In this document: one piece after another, positions 34,208-42,904 of the stretch | Layout of the letters: each line of letters opens with the position of its first letter | Numbering within the stretch: the first letter of the stretch is position 1 | NCBI RefSeq assembly: GCF_049310925.1 | Contig: NZ_JBMERP010000002.1 | Span: 62,001-126,000, forward strand | DNA: 64,000 nt | Reading direction: 5' to 3' | Source: Virgibacillus_F sp049310925 | GTDB taxonomy: Bacteria; Bacillota; Bacilli; Bacillales; Amphibacillaceae | Made by a program: the position numbers and the translations under genes | The notes under the pieces: model-generated | Database searches by the model: none | What the model was told of the DNA's origin: nothing | The model's input: the letters and a program-made list of their open reading frames with translations, nothing else

Positions 34208-35107
34208 TTGGCATCATTACGGAATCGAATTATCCATTTAAATCGTTGTAGAGGCATCACTAGGCGAACCATCATGTACATGCTTACTATTGACCCCAGG
34301 CTATCTACTATATACAATCTATCCTTGTCTCAGCTTACCAGTCGGTTTGCTATTCCCCCAAACAATGCTAGACCACTTCATCATGATCTTCACGACCTTA
34401 CCCTCCAAAAGGAGATTATCAGAGATCTTAACTCCTATACTATCTTGACAGTAGTTGACGAGTCATATCCAGCTGTGTTAAAAACAATAAAAGATCCTCC
34501 ACTAGTCATATATACGCGTGGTGATGTGTCGATCCTGAGGCATACACCAGCTTTAAGTATTATTGGAACCAGATCACCATCAAAACATGCGTTGACTAAG
34601 ATGAATCTGGTTTTACCAAAACTTATCCAGGAAGATTGGGTAATTATAAGTGGTATGGCAAAGGGGATAGACAGTTATGCTCATCAATTTGCCTTGAGAT
34701 TTAATGGCAAAACCATTGCAATATTAGGTGGTGGTTTTGAACATATTTATCCCAGGCAAAACGTCGCATTGTTTGACCGAATAACTAAAGAAGGCTTAGT
34801 ATTATCAGAGTACCCCCCGAATAAACCGCCAGCCCGGTTTCATTTTCCTGAAAGAAACCGGATCATAAGTGGTTTAAGCTTTGGTACCTTAGTTATAGAA
34901 GCTAAGGAACGGAGCGGTACACTTATCACAGTTGATCAGGCACTGGATCAGGGAAGAGAAGTATATGCGGTTCCTGACTCGCCAACTGTTCCTGAATCTA
35001 TTGGTTGTAATAGAATGATTCAGGACGGAGCCAAATTAGTAATCAGCCCTGAAGATATAATGGAAGATTGGAGCAGGGGAAAGGAAAATTGGATTAATCA
35101 GTGGTAG
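34208..35107 (+). CDS. dprA: DNA processing protein DprA (Smf)
   Basis: Loads RecA on incoming single-stranded DNA during natural transformation. The protein has 299 residues. The Rossmann-like core shows IIGTRSPSKHA, SGMAKGIDSYAH, AILGGGFEHIYP, FPERNRIISGLS and AKERSGTLITV. The C-terminal winged-helix found in some longer homologues is absent, as in B. subtilis. The start is TTG 34208 behind AAGGAAGTGG. Presence of dprA alone does not show competence. Confidence 0.95.
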   Translation: MASLRNRIIHLNRCRGITRRTIMYMLTIDPRLSTIYNLSLSQLTSRFAIPPNNARPLHHDLHDLTLQKEIIRDLNSYTILTVVDESYPAVLKTIKDPPLVIYTRGDVSILRHTPALSIIGTRSPSKHALTKMNLVLPKLIQEDWVIISGMAKGIDSYAHQFALRFNGKTIAILGGGFEHIYPRQNVALFDRITKEGLVLSEYPPNKPPARFHFPERNRIISGLSFGTLVIEAKERSGTLITVDQALDQGREVYAVPDSPTVPESIGCNRMIQDGAKLVISPEDIMEDWSRGKENWINQW

Positions 35108-35147
35108 GCAATTTTATGAATTTAGAAAAAAATTAGAAATAGCATGT

Positions 35148-35176
35148 TTGACAAATAAGAAGTATATATTTACTAT
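35148..35176 (+). promoter_or_regulatory. SigA-type promoter of topA
   Basis: Consensus TTGACA (35148-35153), 17-base spacer, TACTAT (35171-35176), 54 bases before topA. Confidence 0.8.
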
Positions 35177-35230
35177 TAGTGAAGATTTAAACTTAAAACT
35201 AGGGACCTCATTTTATAGGAGGATGAATGG

Positions 35231-37309
35231 ATGTCAGATTATCTTGTAATCGTTGAATCGCCTGCTAAAGCAAAGACGATTGAACGATATTTAGGGAAAA
35301 AATATAAAGTAAAAGCTTCCATGGGTCATCTTCGTGATTTACCTAAAAGCCAAATGGGCGTTGATACAGAAGATGGATTTAAACCAAAATACATTACTAT
35401 TCGCGGTAAAGGGGATGTACTAAAGTCCCTAAAGAGCGCAGCTAAAAAGGCTAAAAAAGTATATCTCGCAGCTGACCCGGACAGAGAAGGTGAAGCTATT
35501 GCATGGCATCTGGCGCATAGTCTTAATATTGATGAAACGTCAGAATGCCGAGTTGTTTTTAATGAGATTACAAAGGACGCGATTAAAGAATCATTCAAAC
35601 ATCCGAGATCGATTAATACTGACTTAGTGAACGCGCAGCAAGCAAGAAGAATTTTAGACCGATTAGTAGGTTATAACATAAGTCCATTACTTTGGAAAAA
35701 GGTTAAAAAAGGACTAAGTGCTGGTCGAGTTCAGTCGGTAGCAGTCAAAATGATTATGGACCGTGAAAAAGAAATCGAAAAGTTTACCCCTGAAGAGTAC
35801 TGGTCAATAGAAGCTAATTTCATGAAAGATAAAGAGGTATTCGAAGGAACTTTTTATGGAATCGATAACAAGAAAAAAGAATTAAAAACCGAAGAAGAAG
35901 TTAAGGAAGTATTAAACCAATTAAAAGAAAAAAGTTTTAAAATAGACAAAGTCAATAAGCGTGAAAGAAAAAGGAATCCAGCCGTACCATTTACAACTTC
36001 CTCCATTCAACAGGAAGCTGCAAGAAAATTAAACTTCAGAGCAAAAAAAACAATGATGGTTTCACAACAACTATATGAGGGAATTGATTTAGGTAAAAAA
36101 GCTGGTGGCATTACAGGTTTAATAACCTATATGCGTACAGACTCTACTCGTATATCAGAGACTGCAAAAACAGAAGCAAAAGATTATATTGAAGAGAAAC
36201 ATGGCAAGGAATTTATTGGTCAATCCAAGCCGGTAAAACAAAAAGAAGGCGCTCAGGATGCACACGAAGCAATTAGACCGACATCTGTTATGCGTGACCC
36301 GAAATCCTTAAAACCACAATTATCTAACGATCAATATAAGCTTTACAAATTAATCTGGGAACGATTTGTTTCAAGTCAGATGGCACCTGCAATTATGGAT
36401 ACAATGACGGTACACATGATTAACAATGGTGTTGAGTTTCGGGCAACTGGATCAAAAATTAAATTCAAAGGATTCATGTCTGTTTATATTGAAGGAACAG
36501 ATGATGGCAAAAATGAGGACAGTAAATATTTGCCGGATATAAAAGAGGGTATGGAAGTAACTACCAACGAAATAAATCCTAATCAGCATTTCACGCAGCC
36601 GCCTCCAAGATACACGGAAGCACGGCTAGTGCGTTCAATGGAAGAACAAGGAATAGGACGACCATCAACGTTTGCTCCAACACTTGATACGATTCAACGT
36701 AGAGGGTATGTGAGCATAGATAATAAAAGATTCATACCAACCGAACTTGGAAGTATCGTAATTGAGCTACTCCAGGAATTTTTTCCGGAAATAATCGATG
36801 TTGATTTTACGGTCAAAATGGAAGGTGAATTAGATTCAATTGAAGATGGTAAGAGTGATTGGGTAACTATACTTGATGGATTCTATTTAGGCTTTAATAA
36901 GCGTCTGGAAGTTGCAGAAAAAGAAATGGAAAAAATTGAGATCAGAGATGAGCCAGCAGGTATTGATTGCGAAAACTGTGGGCATGAAATGGTATATAAA
37001 ATGGGAAGATACGGAAAATTCCTTGCTTGTTCAAATTTTCCGGAATGCAGAAATACAAAGCCAATTTTAAAAGAAATCGGTGTAAAATGTCCGAATTGCA
37101 AAGAAGGAAATGTTGTAGAGAGAAAATCAAAAAAACGTCGCATGTTTTATGGGTGTGATAGATTTCCGGAATGTGAATTTGTTTCTTGGGATAAACCAAT
37201 AGCAAGACCATGTCCTAAATGCGAGTCATTATTGGTAGAAAAAAAGAGCAAAAAGGAAACACAGATTCAGTGCACAAATTGTGACTACAAAGAAAAGACT
37301 CAAAATTAA
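35231..37309 (+). CDS. topA: DNA topoisomerase I
   Basis: Type IA enzyme that relaxes negative supercoils. The protein has 692 residues. The Toprim domain (about 1-115) has LVIVESPAKAKTIERYLG and ADPDREGEA. The active-site tyrosine lies in TGLITYMRTDST. The C-terminus carries three zinc-ribbon units with Cys pairs: CENCG...CSNFPEC, CPNCKEG...CDRFPEC, CPKC...CTNCDY. GGAGGATGAATGG precedes the ATG. Terminator downstream. Confidence 0.98.
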   Translation: MSDYLVIVESPAKAKTIERYLGKKYKVKASMGHLRDLPKSQMGVDTEDGFKPKYITIRGKGDVLKSLKSAAKKAKKVYLAADPDREGEAIAWHLAHSLNIDETSECRVVFNEITKDAIKESFKHPRSINTDLVNAQQARRILDRLVGYNISPLLWKKVKKGLSAGRVQSVAVKMIMDREKEIEKFTPEEYWSIEANFMKDKEVFEGTFYGIDNKKKELKTEEEVKEVLNQLKEKSFKIDKVNKRERKRNPAVPFTTSSIQQEAARKLNFRAKKTMMVSQQLYEGIDLGKKAGGITGLITYMRTDSTRISETAKTEAKDYIEEKHGKEFIGQSKPVKQKEGAQDAHEAIRPTSVMRDPKSLKPQLSNDQYKLYKLIWERFVSSQMAPAIMDTMTVHMINNGVEFRATGSKIKFKGFMSVYIEGTDDGKNEDSKYLPDIKEGMEVTTNEINPNQHFTQPPPRYTEARLVRSMEEQGIGRPSTFAPTLDTIQRRGYVSIDNKRFIPTELGSIVIELLQEFFPEIIDVDFTVKMEGELDSIEDGKSDWVTILDGFYLGFNKRLEVAEKEMEKIEIRDEPAGIDCENCGHEMVYKMGRYGKFLACSNFPECRNTKPILKEIGVKCPNCKEGNVVERKSKKRRMFYGCDRFPECEFVSWDKPIARPCPKCESLLVEKKSKKETQIQCTNCDYKEKTQN

Positions 37310-37324
37310 ACATTCAAAATTATG

Positions 37325-37359
37325 AAGGACTGTTCAGTTAATGAGCAGTTCTTTTTTTA
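37325..37359 (+). terminator. Terminator after topA
   Basis: AAGGACTG pairs with CAGTTCTT (one G-U pair) around a 12- to 13-base loop; seven T follow. Confidence 0.75.
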
Positions 37360-37412
37360 TAGTTTTAGTTTTTCGCTAAAGGGGGAAGTACAAAATAGAG
37401 GAGGTAATAAAA

Positions 37413-37727
37413 ATGACCGAAAAAAAACATTATTTTGTAACTGTTGATACAGAAGAAATAAGACAATTCTCAATCCCGGGGAATGGGGTTGAATATGAGA
37501 TCGTTGCTAATCATGATGAAGTTAAAGAGGTTGAGATGTTACTTCTTGAAAAAGAAAAAAATGGCAAACAAGCTACAGATTATTTAAACAAACCATTTGA
37601 TGAATGGGGCGTGGATGATGAAAGAAAGAAATATGACCAGGATTTGATTAAGCTATATCAAAAGCTTTATGAACTTGGTACTAAATCGACTAAAGAAAAA
37701 ATAACTGAAATAGGGTTATTAAAATAG
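37413..37727 (+). CDS. Small acidic protein of unknown function
   Basis: A 104-residue soluble protein, rich in Glu and Lys, with no signal peptide, membrane span or catalytic motif that I recognise. It reads MTEKKHYFVTVDTEEIRQFS at the N-terminus and has KPFDEWGVDDERKKYD in the middle. A very good ribosome-binding site (GAGGAGGT) and normal codon use make it a real gene. It stands between topA and xerC, the place where B. subtilis carries trmFO. I do not recognise its family with confidence. Confidence 0.75.
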   Translation: MTEKKHYFVTVDTEEIRQFSIPGNGVEYEIVANHDEVKEVEMLLLEKEKNGKQATDYLNKPFDEWGVDDERKKYDQDLIKLYQKLYELGTKSTKEKITEIGLLK

Positions 37728-37802
37728 TTTTTTGTCAATAATATAAAAACTTCCCTTTAACAAGGTTGTAAAAACTTTTTCGAATACTTGAATAGTTACT
37801 GA

Positions 37803-37831
37803 TTGACTATTATATTTGAAGAAGTTATAAT
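37803..37831 (+). promoter_or_regulatory. Strong SigA-type promoter in the 37413 ORF-xerC gap
   Basis: TTGACT (37803-37808), 17-base spacer, perfect TATAAT (37826-37831). It is 225 bases before the xerC start and 154 bases before a second promoter, so it would make a long leader or a small RNA. Confidence 0.65.
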
Positions 37832-37957
37832 TACGAATTGGTAAGGCTAATATACTTGACAGTGATTTTAATCAGGAATCTTTCGTTGATCAGTGACAAT
37901 GTAAGTTCTGAAGGAGTTTCAAGAATTGGTTTTCAAATTTTTAAAAGTTAAAAAAAC
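37832..37957 (+). other. Unexplained AT-rich leader between two promoters
   Basis: With its flanks (37728-38055) this is a 328-base gap without a recognisable protein gene. A possible short ORF starts at TTG 37926 behind AAGGAG (37911-37916) and would have about 27 codons, but it has no known match. I see no trmFO remnant. Confidence 0.35.
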
Positions 37958-37985
37958 TTGCATCAATTCAGAATTTTGTTATAAT
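37958..37985 (+). promoter_or_regulatory. SigA-type promoter of xerC-hslV-hslU-codY
   Basis: TTGCAT (37958-37963), 16-base spacer, TATAAT (37980-37985), about 70 bases before the xerC TTG start. Confidence 0.7.
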
Positions 37986-38055
37986 TTTGTGTATTCCGTT
38001 GCTTTATAATTTGGAATGTGGTATGATTTATTCGCTGATAAATGGGGTGACAAAT

Positions 38056-38964
38056 TTGTACCAATTAGAGGATTATAGCAAAGCATTCATGGAGTATTTG
38101 CAAATTGAAAAAAACGCATCTCCATATACTGTAAAATATTATCTGAATGATCTGGAAACTTATCATCGGTTTCTAAAAAGTGAAGCAATTAAAAATCTGT
38201 CTGAGGTAGATCAGCGCACAGTTCGTGTTCTTTTAAATTCATTATATGAAAGAAAGTTAAGCAGGCGAACTGTTTCGAGATTGATCTCTAGCTTACGCAG
38301 TTTTTATCGTTTTTTAGAACGAGAAAATAAGGTAACAAACAACCCTTTTTTACAGATTACTTTGCCAAAAGCAACTAAACCTATTCCAGGTTTTTTATAT
38401 CGTGAAGAGTTGGAGAAGTTGTTCGAAGTAAATGATATGAATGATCCATTAGGTCAGCGTAATCAAGCATTGCTAGAAACGTTTTATGCTACTGGAATAC
38501 GGGTTAGTGAGTGTGAAGGCCTATCAATCCAAGATATAGACTATACAATTGGAACGATGCTTATACTTGGTAAAGGAAGAAAAGAACGCTACGTACCTTT
38601 TGGGCGTTTTGCTGAGATTGCACTTGAAACCTATATGAATGAAGGTAGAAAAACACTGCTTAAAAAGTCAAATGCACCAACAGATGCAGTATTTTTAAAT
38701 TCGAAGGGCACACCTTTAACAGCTAGAGGAATGAGACTTATTTTGAATAAAATGGTTGAAAAAGCATCATTGACTATTCATGTTCACCCACATAAATTAC
38801 GTCATACATTCGCAACACATATGCTTGATGAAGGTGCTGACCTAAGAACTGTTCAAGAATTGTTAGGTCATGAAAGCTTATCGTCTACACAAATATATAC
38901 ACATGTAACGAAAAATCAGTTGCGAAATGTGTATATGAAGGCTCATCCAAGGGCCAATAATTGA
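38056..38964 (+). CDS. xerC: Tyrosine recombinase XerC (CodV)
   Basis: Resolves chromosome dimers at dif together with XerD. The protein has 302 residues. The N-terminal SAM-like domain (about 1-95) is followed by the catalytic domain with Arg in ATGIRVSECEG, Lys in GKGRKERYVPFG, HKLRHTFATHM, GHESLSSTQ and the nucleophile Tyr in IYTHV. I chose TTG 38056 behind GGGGTGA; the frame is open back to 37987, but that lies at the promoter, and LYQLEDYSKAF aligns with the B. subtilis N-terminus. First gene of the codV-clpQ-clpY-codY unit. Confidence 0.95.
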   Translation: MYQLEDYSKAFMEYLQIEKNASPYTVKYYLNDLETYHRFLKSEAIKNLSEVDQRTVRVLLNSLYERKLSRRTVSRLISSLRSFYRFLERENKVTNNPFLQITLPKATKPIPGFLYREELEKLFEVNDMNDPLGQRNQALLETFYATGIRVSECEGLSIQDIDYTIGTMLILGKGRKERYVPFGRFAEIALETYMNEGRKTLLKKSNAPTDAVFLNSKGTPLTARGMRLILNKMVEKASLTIHVHPHKLRHTFATHMLDEGADLRTVQELLGHESLSSTQIYTHVTKNQLRNVYMKAHPRANN

Positions 38965-38980
38965 TTATGAGGTGATGCAG

Positions 38981-39526
38981 GTGTCAAATCAGATGCATGC
39001 AACAACTATTTTTGCAATTGCGCACAATGGTCAATGCGCAATGAGTGGAGATGGCCAGGTTACTCTAGGAAACGCAGTTGTTATGAAACATAAGGCTCGT
39101 AAAGTACGTACATTGTTTAATGGGCAAGTGTTAGCTGGCTTTGCTGGTTCAGTAGCAGATGCATTTACTCTCTTTGAAAAGTTTGAAAGCAAGCTTGAAA
39201 CCTATAATGGTAATTTGGCTAGAGCGGCAGTTGAACTTGCTAAAGAGTGGAGAAGTGATAAGGTCTTACGAAAACTAGAAGCTATGCTTATCGTCATGAA
39301 CAAGGAAAACATGTTTCTTGTATCTGGTACTGGAGAAGTTATTGAGCCTGACGATGGTATTCTAGCTATAGGTTCAGGTGGTAACTATGCATTAAGCGCC
39401 GGACGTTCATTGGTAAGGTTTGCAGATAACCTGACTGCTAAAGAAATCGCCCACGCGGCTCTTACAATTGCTGGTGAAATCTGTGTTTTCACAAACGATC
39501 AGATTACACTGGAAGTACTAGAGTGA
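38981..39526 (+). CDS. hslV: ATP-dependent protease peptidase subunit HslV (ClpQ)
   Basis: Proteolytic subunit of the HslVU two-component protease. The protein has 181 residues. After a short N-terminal MSNQMHA comes TTIFAIAHNG, then SGDGQVTLGN and LAGFAGSVADAFTLFE. GTG 38981 has GAGGTGATG upstream; this gives a Ser after the initiator Met, as in B. subtilis ClpQ (MSSFHATT), which works with an N-terminal serine rather than Thr1. The gene is 16 bases after xerC and 17 before hslU. Confidence 0.95.
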   Translation: MSNQMHATTIFAIAHNGQCAMSGDGQVTLGNAVVMKHKARKVRTLFNGQVLAGFAGSVADAFTLFEKFESKLETYNGNLARAAVELAKEWRSDKVLRKLEAMLIVMNKENMFLVSGTGEVIEPDDGILAIGSGGNYALSAGRSLVRFADNLTAKEIAHAALTIAGEICVFTNDQITLEVLE

Positions 39527-39543
39527 TAAGGAGGTCTAAACCT

Positions 39544-40947
39544 ATGGGGAATGATTACACTCCAAAGCAGATAGTAGAACAACTTGATCAGTACATAATT
39601 GGTCAGCATCAAGCCAAAAAATCTGTTGCTGTAGCTTTGCGGAATCGTTACCGCCGTATGAAGTTAGATGATTCTATTAAGGACGAAATTGTACCTAAGA
39701 ATATTTTAATGATCGGTCCAACAGGTGTCGGTAAAACCGAAATAGCTAGAAGGTTAGCGAAACTGGTTGGGGCACCTTTTGTAAAAATTGAGGCCACAAA
39801 ATTTACTGAGGTTGGTTATGTTGGTCGTGATGTAGAATCAATGGTACGTGATTTAGTTGAAATGTCGATTAGAATGGTTAAAGAAGAAAAGATGAATGAA
39901 GTTGAGGAAAAAGCTGTGGAAGAGGCCAACAAAAAGCTGGTATTACTGTTAGTGCCTCAAGTGAAGAAAGACACAGGCAACAAAAATCCTTTTGGAATGT
40001 TATTCTCAAATTCATCTAATGATGATGAAGATGATGAAGATGATGAAGACAATGAGGGTAATGAGGAAATCAGGAATAAGCGACAGCGGACTCAGCAGAA
40101 ACTAGCGATGGGTGAGCTAGAGGATCATTTAGTACAGGTGGATATTGAAGAATCACCTCAATCGATGTTTGATATGCTGCAGGGTTCCGGGATGGAACAA
40201 ATGGGTATGAATATGCAGGATGCTTTTGGACAATTCATGCCAAAGAAAAAGAAAAAGAGAAAATTACCAGTCTCAGAAGCAAGAAAGATCCTAACTTTAC
40301 AAGAAGCACAAAAACTGGTCGATATGGATGAAGTAGCACAAGAAGCAATATCTCGATCAGAACAATCTGGGATAATATTTGTTGATGAAATTGATAAAGT
40401 TGCTGGCAAACAGGAGAATTCAGCAAATGTTTCCAGAGAAGGTGTCCAGCGTGATATTTTGCCTATTGTAGAAGGATCAACTGTTGTGACAAAACATGGT
40501 TCAGTAAAAACAGATCATATGTTATTTATCGCAGCAGGGGCTTTTCATATGGCAAAACCATCGGATTTAATTCCGGAGTTACAGGGTAGATTTCCAATAA
40601 GAGTTGAACTCGAAAAATTAACAGTAAATGATTTCAAGCGGATTTTACTTGAACCATCAAACGCCTTACTGAAGCAGTACCAGGCAATGATTAAGACTGA
40701 GGGTATAAATGTAGTCTTTACCGACGAAGCTGTAGATAAAATAGCTGAAATAGCTTTTGAAGTAAATCAAGAAACAGATAACATTGGTGCACGTCGCTTA
40801 CACACTATATTAGAGAAGTTGTTAGAAGATTTATCATATGAGGCTCCAGATATTACGATGGATAAAATTGAAATCACGTCGGAGTATGTTGATAAAAAAC
40901 TAAGTTCTATTGTAAAGAATAGGGATTTAAGCCAATTTATACTATAA
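39544..40947 (+). CDS. hslU: ATP-dependent protease ATPase subunit HslU (ClpY)
   Basis: AAA+ unfoldase that feeds substrates to HslV. The protein has 467 residues. Walker A is GPTGVGKTE and Walker B FVDEIDKV; the arginine-finger/sensor II region is DNIGARRLHTILEKLLEDL. The inserted I domain contains an acidic run at about residues 160-174 (DDEDDEDDEDNEGNEE), encoded by a GATGATGAA triplet-type repeat (40021-40050). ATG 39544 follows AAGGAGGT; the upstream in-frame ATA-type start at 39523 lies inside hslV and lacks support. Confidence 0.96.
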   Translation: MGNDYTPKQIVEQLDQYIIGQHQAKKSVAVALRNRYRRMKLDDSIKDEIVPKNILMIGPTGVGKTEIARRLAKLVGAPFVKIEATKFTEVGYVGRDVESMVRDLVEMSIRMVKEEKMNEVEEKAVEEANKKLVLLLVPQVKKDTGNKNPFGMLFSNSSNDDEDDEDDEDNEGNEEIRNKRQRTQQKLAMGELEDHLVQVDIEESPQSMFDMLQGSGMEQMGMNMQDAFGQFMPKKKKKRKLPVSEARKILTLQEAQKLVDMDEVAQEAISRSEQSGIIFVDEIDKVAGKQENSANVSREGVQRDILPIVEGSTVVTKHGSVKTDHMLFIAAGAFHMAKPSDLIPELQGRFPIRVELEKLTVNDFKRILLEPSNALLKQYQAMIKTEGINVVFTDEAVDKIAEIAFEVNQETDNIGARRLHTILEKLLEDLSYEAPDITMDKIEITSEYVDKKLSSIVKNRDLSQFIL

Positions 40948-40974
40948 ATTAAAATAATGAAATGGAGGATTATT

Positions 40975-41754
40975 ATGGAACTTTTAAATCGCGCAAGAAA
41001 AATTAATGCTATGTTACAAAAAGCAACGGGGAAATCGGTGGACTTTAATGAGATGTCTGCTTCACTTAGGGATGTTATTAAAGGGAATGTGTTTATCTTA
41101 AGTCGCCGCGGTAAACTTTTAGGTTTTGCAATTAATCAGGAGATTGAAAATGATCGTATGAAGTCAATGTTAGAGGACAGACAGTTTCCGGAAGAATATA
41201 CACAAGGGTTGTTCTCAATTTATGAAACAACTCCCAACTTGGATATCAATAGTTCATTTACGGCATTCCCAGTTGAAAACCGTGAGTTGTTCCAAAACGG
41301 ATTAACTACGATAGTGCCAATTATTGGCGGTGGAGATCGTCTTGGTACACTAATATTAAGTAGATTGGAAGAAAGTTTCAGTGATGATGATTTACTTCTA
41401 GCTGAATACGGTGCAACAGTTGTTGGAATGGAAATTCTACATGAAAAAACAGAAGAAATAGAAGTAGAAGCACGCAGCAAAGCTGTCGTTCAAATGGCAA
41501 TTAGCTCTCTTTCGTACAGCGAACTTGAAGCAATTGATCATATTTTTGAAGAGTTAAACGGTAACGAAGGTTTACTAGTAGCAAGTAAGATTGCAGATCG
41601 TGTTGGTATAACACGTTCAGTTATAGTAAATGCATTGCGTAAACTTGAAAGTGCAGGCGTTATCGAGTCTCGTTCGTTAGGTATGAAAGGAACTTATATT
41701 AAGGTTCTTAATAATAAATTCTTAGTTGAGCTTGAAAAACTTCGCTCTAGATAA
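40975..41754 (+). CDS. codY: Global nutritional repressor CodY
   Basis: GTP- and branched-chain-amino-acid-sensing regulator of stationary-phase genes. The protein has 259 residues: N-terminal GAF domain (about 1-155) that binds Ile/Val, and a C-terminal winged helix with ASKIADRVGITRSVIVNALRK split across the recognition helix, ending SLGMKGTYIKVLN. ATG 40975 follows ATGGAGGA. It is last in the xerC operon and directly upstream of the fla/che operon, which CodY represses in B. subtilis. Confidence 0.98.
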   Translation: MELLNRARKINAMLQKATGKSVDFNEMSASLRDVIKGNVFILSRRGKLLGFAINQEIENDRMKSMLEDRQFPEEYTQGLFSIYETTPNLDINSSFTAFPVENRELFQNGLTTIVPIIGGGDRLGTLILSRLEESFSDDDLLLAEYGATVVGMEILHEKTEEIEVEARSKAVVQMAISSLSYSELEAIDHIFEELNGNEGLLVASKIADRVGITRSVIVNALRKLESAGVIESRSLGMKGTYIKVLNNKFLVELEKLRSR

Positions 41755-41806
41755 GCTTAGAATTTGTTACCCAACAATCTTCAATTTTATATAATAATTA
41801 AGTTAA

Positions 41807-41853
41807 AAAAAGGAATCAAACTGGTAAACAATACCAGTTTGATTCCTTTTTTA
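41807..41853 (+). terminator. Terminator after codY
   Basis: AAGGAATCAAACTGGTA and its complement form a 17-pair stem around a five-base loop, flanked by A-run and T-run. Confidence 0.93.
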
Positions 41854-42035
41854 TTTTAAATATCTGAAAAAACAGGTATAAAGTCCTGATTAATATTAAC
41901 TATTTTATATTCCCAAGTCGCAATATGTCGAAATTACATAGACAATACTTCTACTATAATTTACAATGTTCGTAAGTGTTAAGCAAATTATGACTGTCAA
42001 AAAAAAATAGTCTTTGCTGAATTAGGAGGGGTCAT
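41854..42035 (+). promoter_or_regulatory. fla/che upstream region with a weak CodY-box-like site and a -10-like element
   Basis: This 182-base gap has no ORF. The 15 bases 41858-41872 match the CodY box AATTTTCWGAAAATT at 11 positions. TATAAT lies near 41952-41957 without a good -35. I did not find a convincing SigD promoter. TAGGAGGGG near 42025 is the flgB ribosome-binding site. Confidence 0.35.
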
Positions 42036-42434
42036 GTGGGTTTATTCGGAGGAACGATTAATAGTCTAGAGAATTCCTTAGATTATTCATCGGCTAAAAA
42101 TAGAATTATTTCAAGTAATATCGCAAATATTGATACACCTAATTATCAAAGTAAAGAAGTTAACTTTAAAAACGTGTTAAACAGTGCTATGACATCAACG
42201 TTTGATGCAAAAAAAACAAATCCAAAACACCTATCCTTTTCAAATGAATCCTCTAATACTTCATATCAAATAAGAGATTCAAAAGATACTATGTATAATC
42301 ATAATGGAAATAATGTTGATGTAGATAAGGAAATGGCAGAGTTGGCAAAGAATCAAATCTATTACCAAGGATTAGTGGACAGACTAGCTGGAAAGTTTAG
42401 CAGTCTACAAACAGTAATTAGAGGAGGGCGTTAA
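42036..42434 (+). CDS. flgB: Flagellar proximal rod protein FlgB
   Basis: Rod subunit exported through the flagellar type III gate. The protein has 132 residues with the rod N-terminal motif SSNIANIDTPNYQSKEVNF and a C-terminal helix (YYQGLVDRLAGKFSSLQTV). The start is GTG 42036 behind TAGGAGGGG; an ATG two bases upstream is in another frame. It is the first gene of the fla/che operon. Confidence 0.96.
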   Translation: MGLFGGTINSLENSLDYSSAKNRIISSNIANIDTPNYQSKEVNFKNVLNSAMTSTFDAKKTNPKHLSFSNESSNTSYQIRDSKDTMYNHNGNNVDVDKEMAELAKNQIYYQGLVDRLAGKFSSLQTVIRGGR

Positions 42435-42435
42435 A

Positions 42436-42885
42436 ATGTCAATTTTTGGTGCATTAAATACTAGTGCGAGTGCACTCACCGCACAAAGATTGCGAATGGA
42501 CGTAGTGTCTTCGAATATTGCAAATGCGCAAACAACAAGGGCTACTGTAAACGAGAACGGCGAAGTGGAACCATATAGAAGAAAAATGGTTGCGTTAGAG
42601 CCTGCACAAGGAAGTTTTAAATCCTTTCTACATAAAGCTAGTAACTCTACTAATAGTGCTGGAGTTCAAGTTTCACAAATAGTAGAAGATGAATCACCGT
42701 TTAAATTGGTTTATAATCCAGACCATCCGGATGCAAACCCTGAAGGTTATGTACAACTGCCAAATGTTGATCCATTAAAGGAAATGGTAGATTTAATGAG
42801 TGCAACTAGATCTTATGAAGCAAATGTAACAGCCTTAAATGCTACAAAAGGCATGTTGTTAAAAGCATTAGAAATCGGAAAATAG
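42436..42885 (+). CDS. flgC: Flagellar proximal rod protein FlgC
   Basis: Rod subunit that assembles with FlgB and FliE. The protein has 149 residues. The N-terminal rod motif MDVVSSNIANAQTTR and the C-terminal VDLMSATRSYEANVTALNA are typical. It starts two bases after flgB, with GAGGAGGG inside the flgB end. Confidence 0.97.
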   Translation: MSIFGALNTSASALTAQRLRMDVVSSNIANAQTTRATVNENGEVEPYRRKMVALEPAQGSFKSFLHKASNSTNSAGVQVSQIVEDESPFKLVYNPDHPDANPEGYVQLPNVDPLKEMVDLMSATRSYEANVTALNATKGMLLKALEIGK

Positions 42886-42904
42886 TATAAAGAGGTGAAC
42901 TATC

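Noticed and set aside
37987..38055. N-terminal extension of XerC from ATG-like start at 37987
   Set aside because: It would begin at or before the expected transcription start of the nearest promoter, has no ribosome-binding site, and lacks homology.
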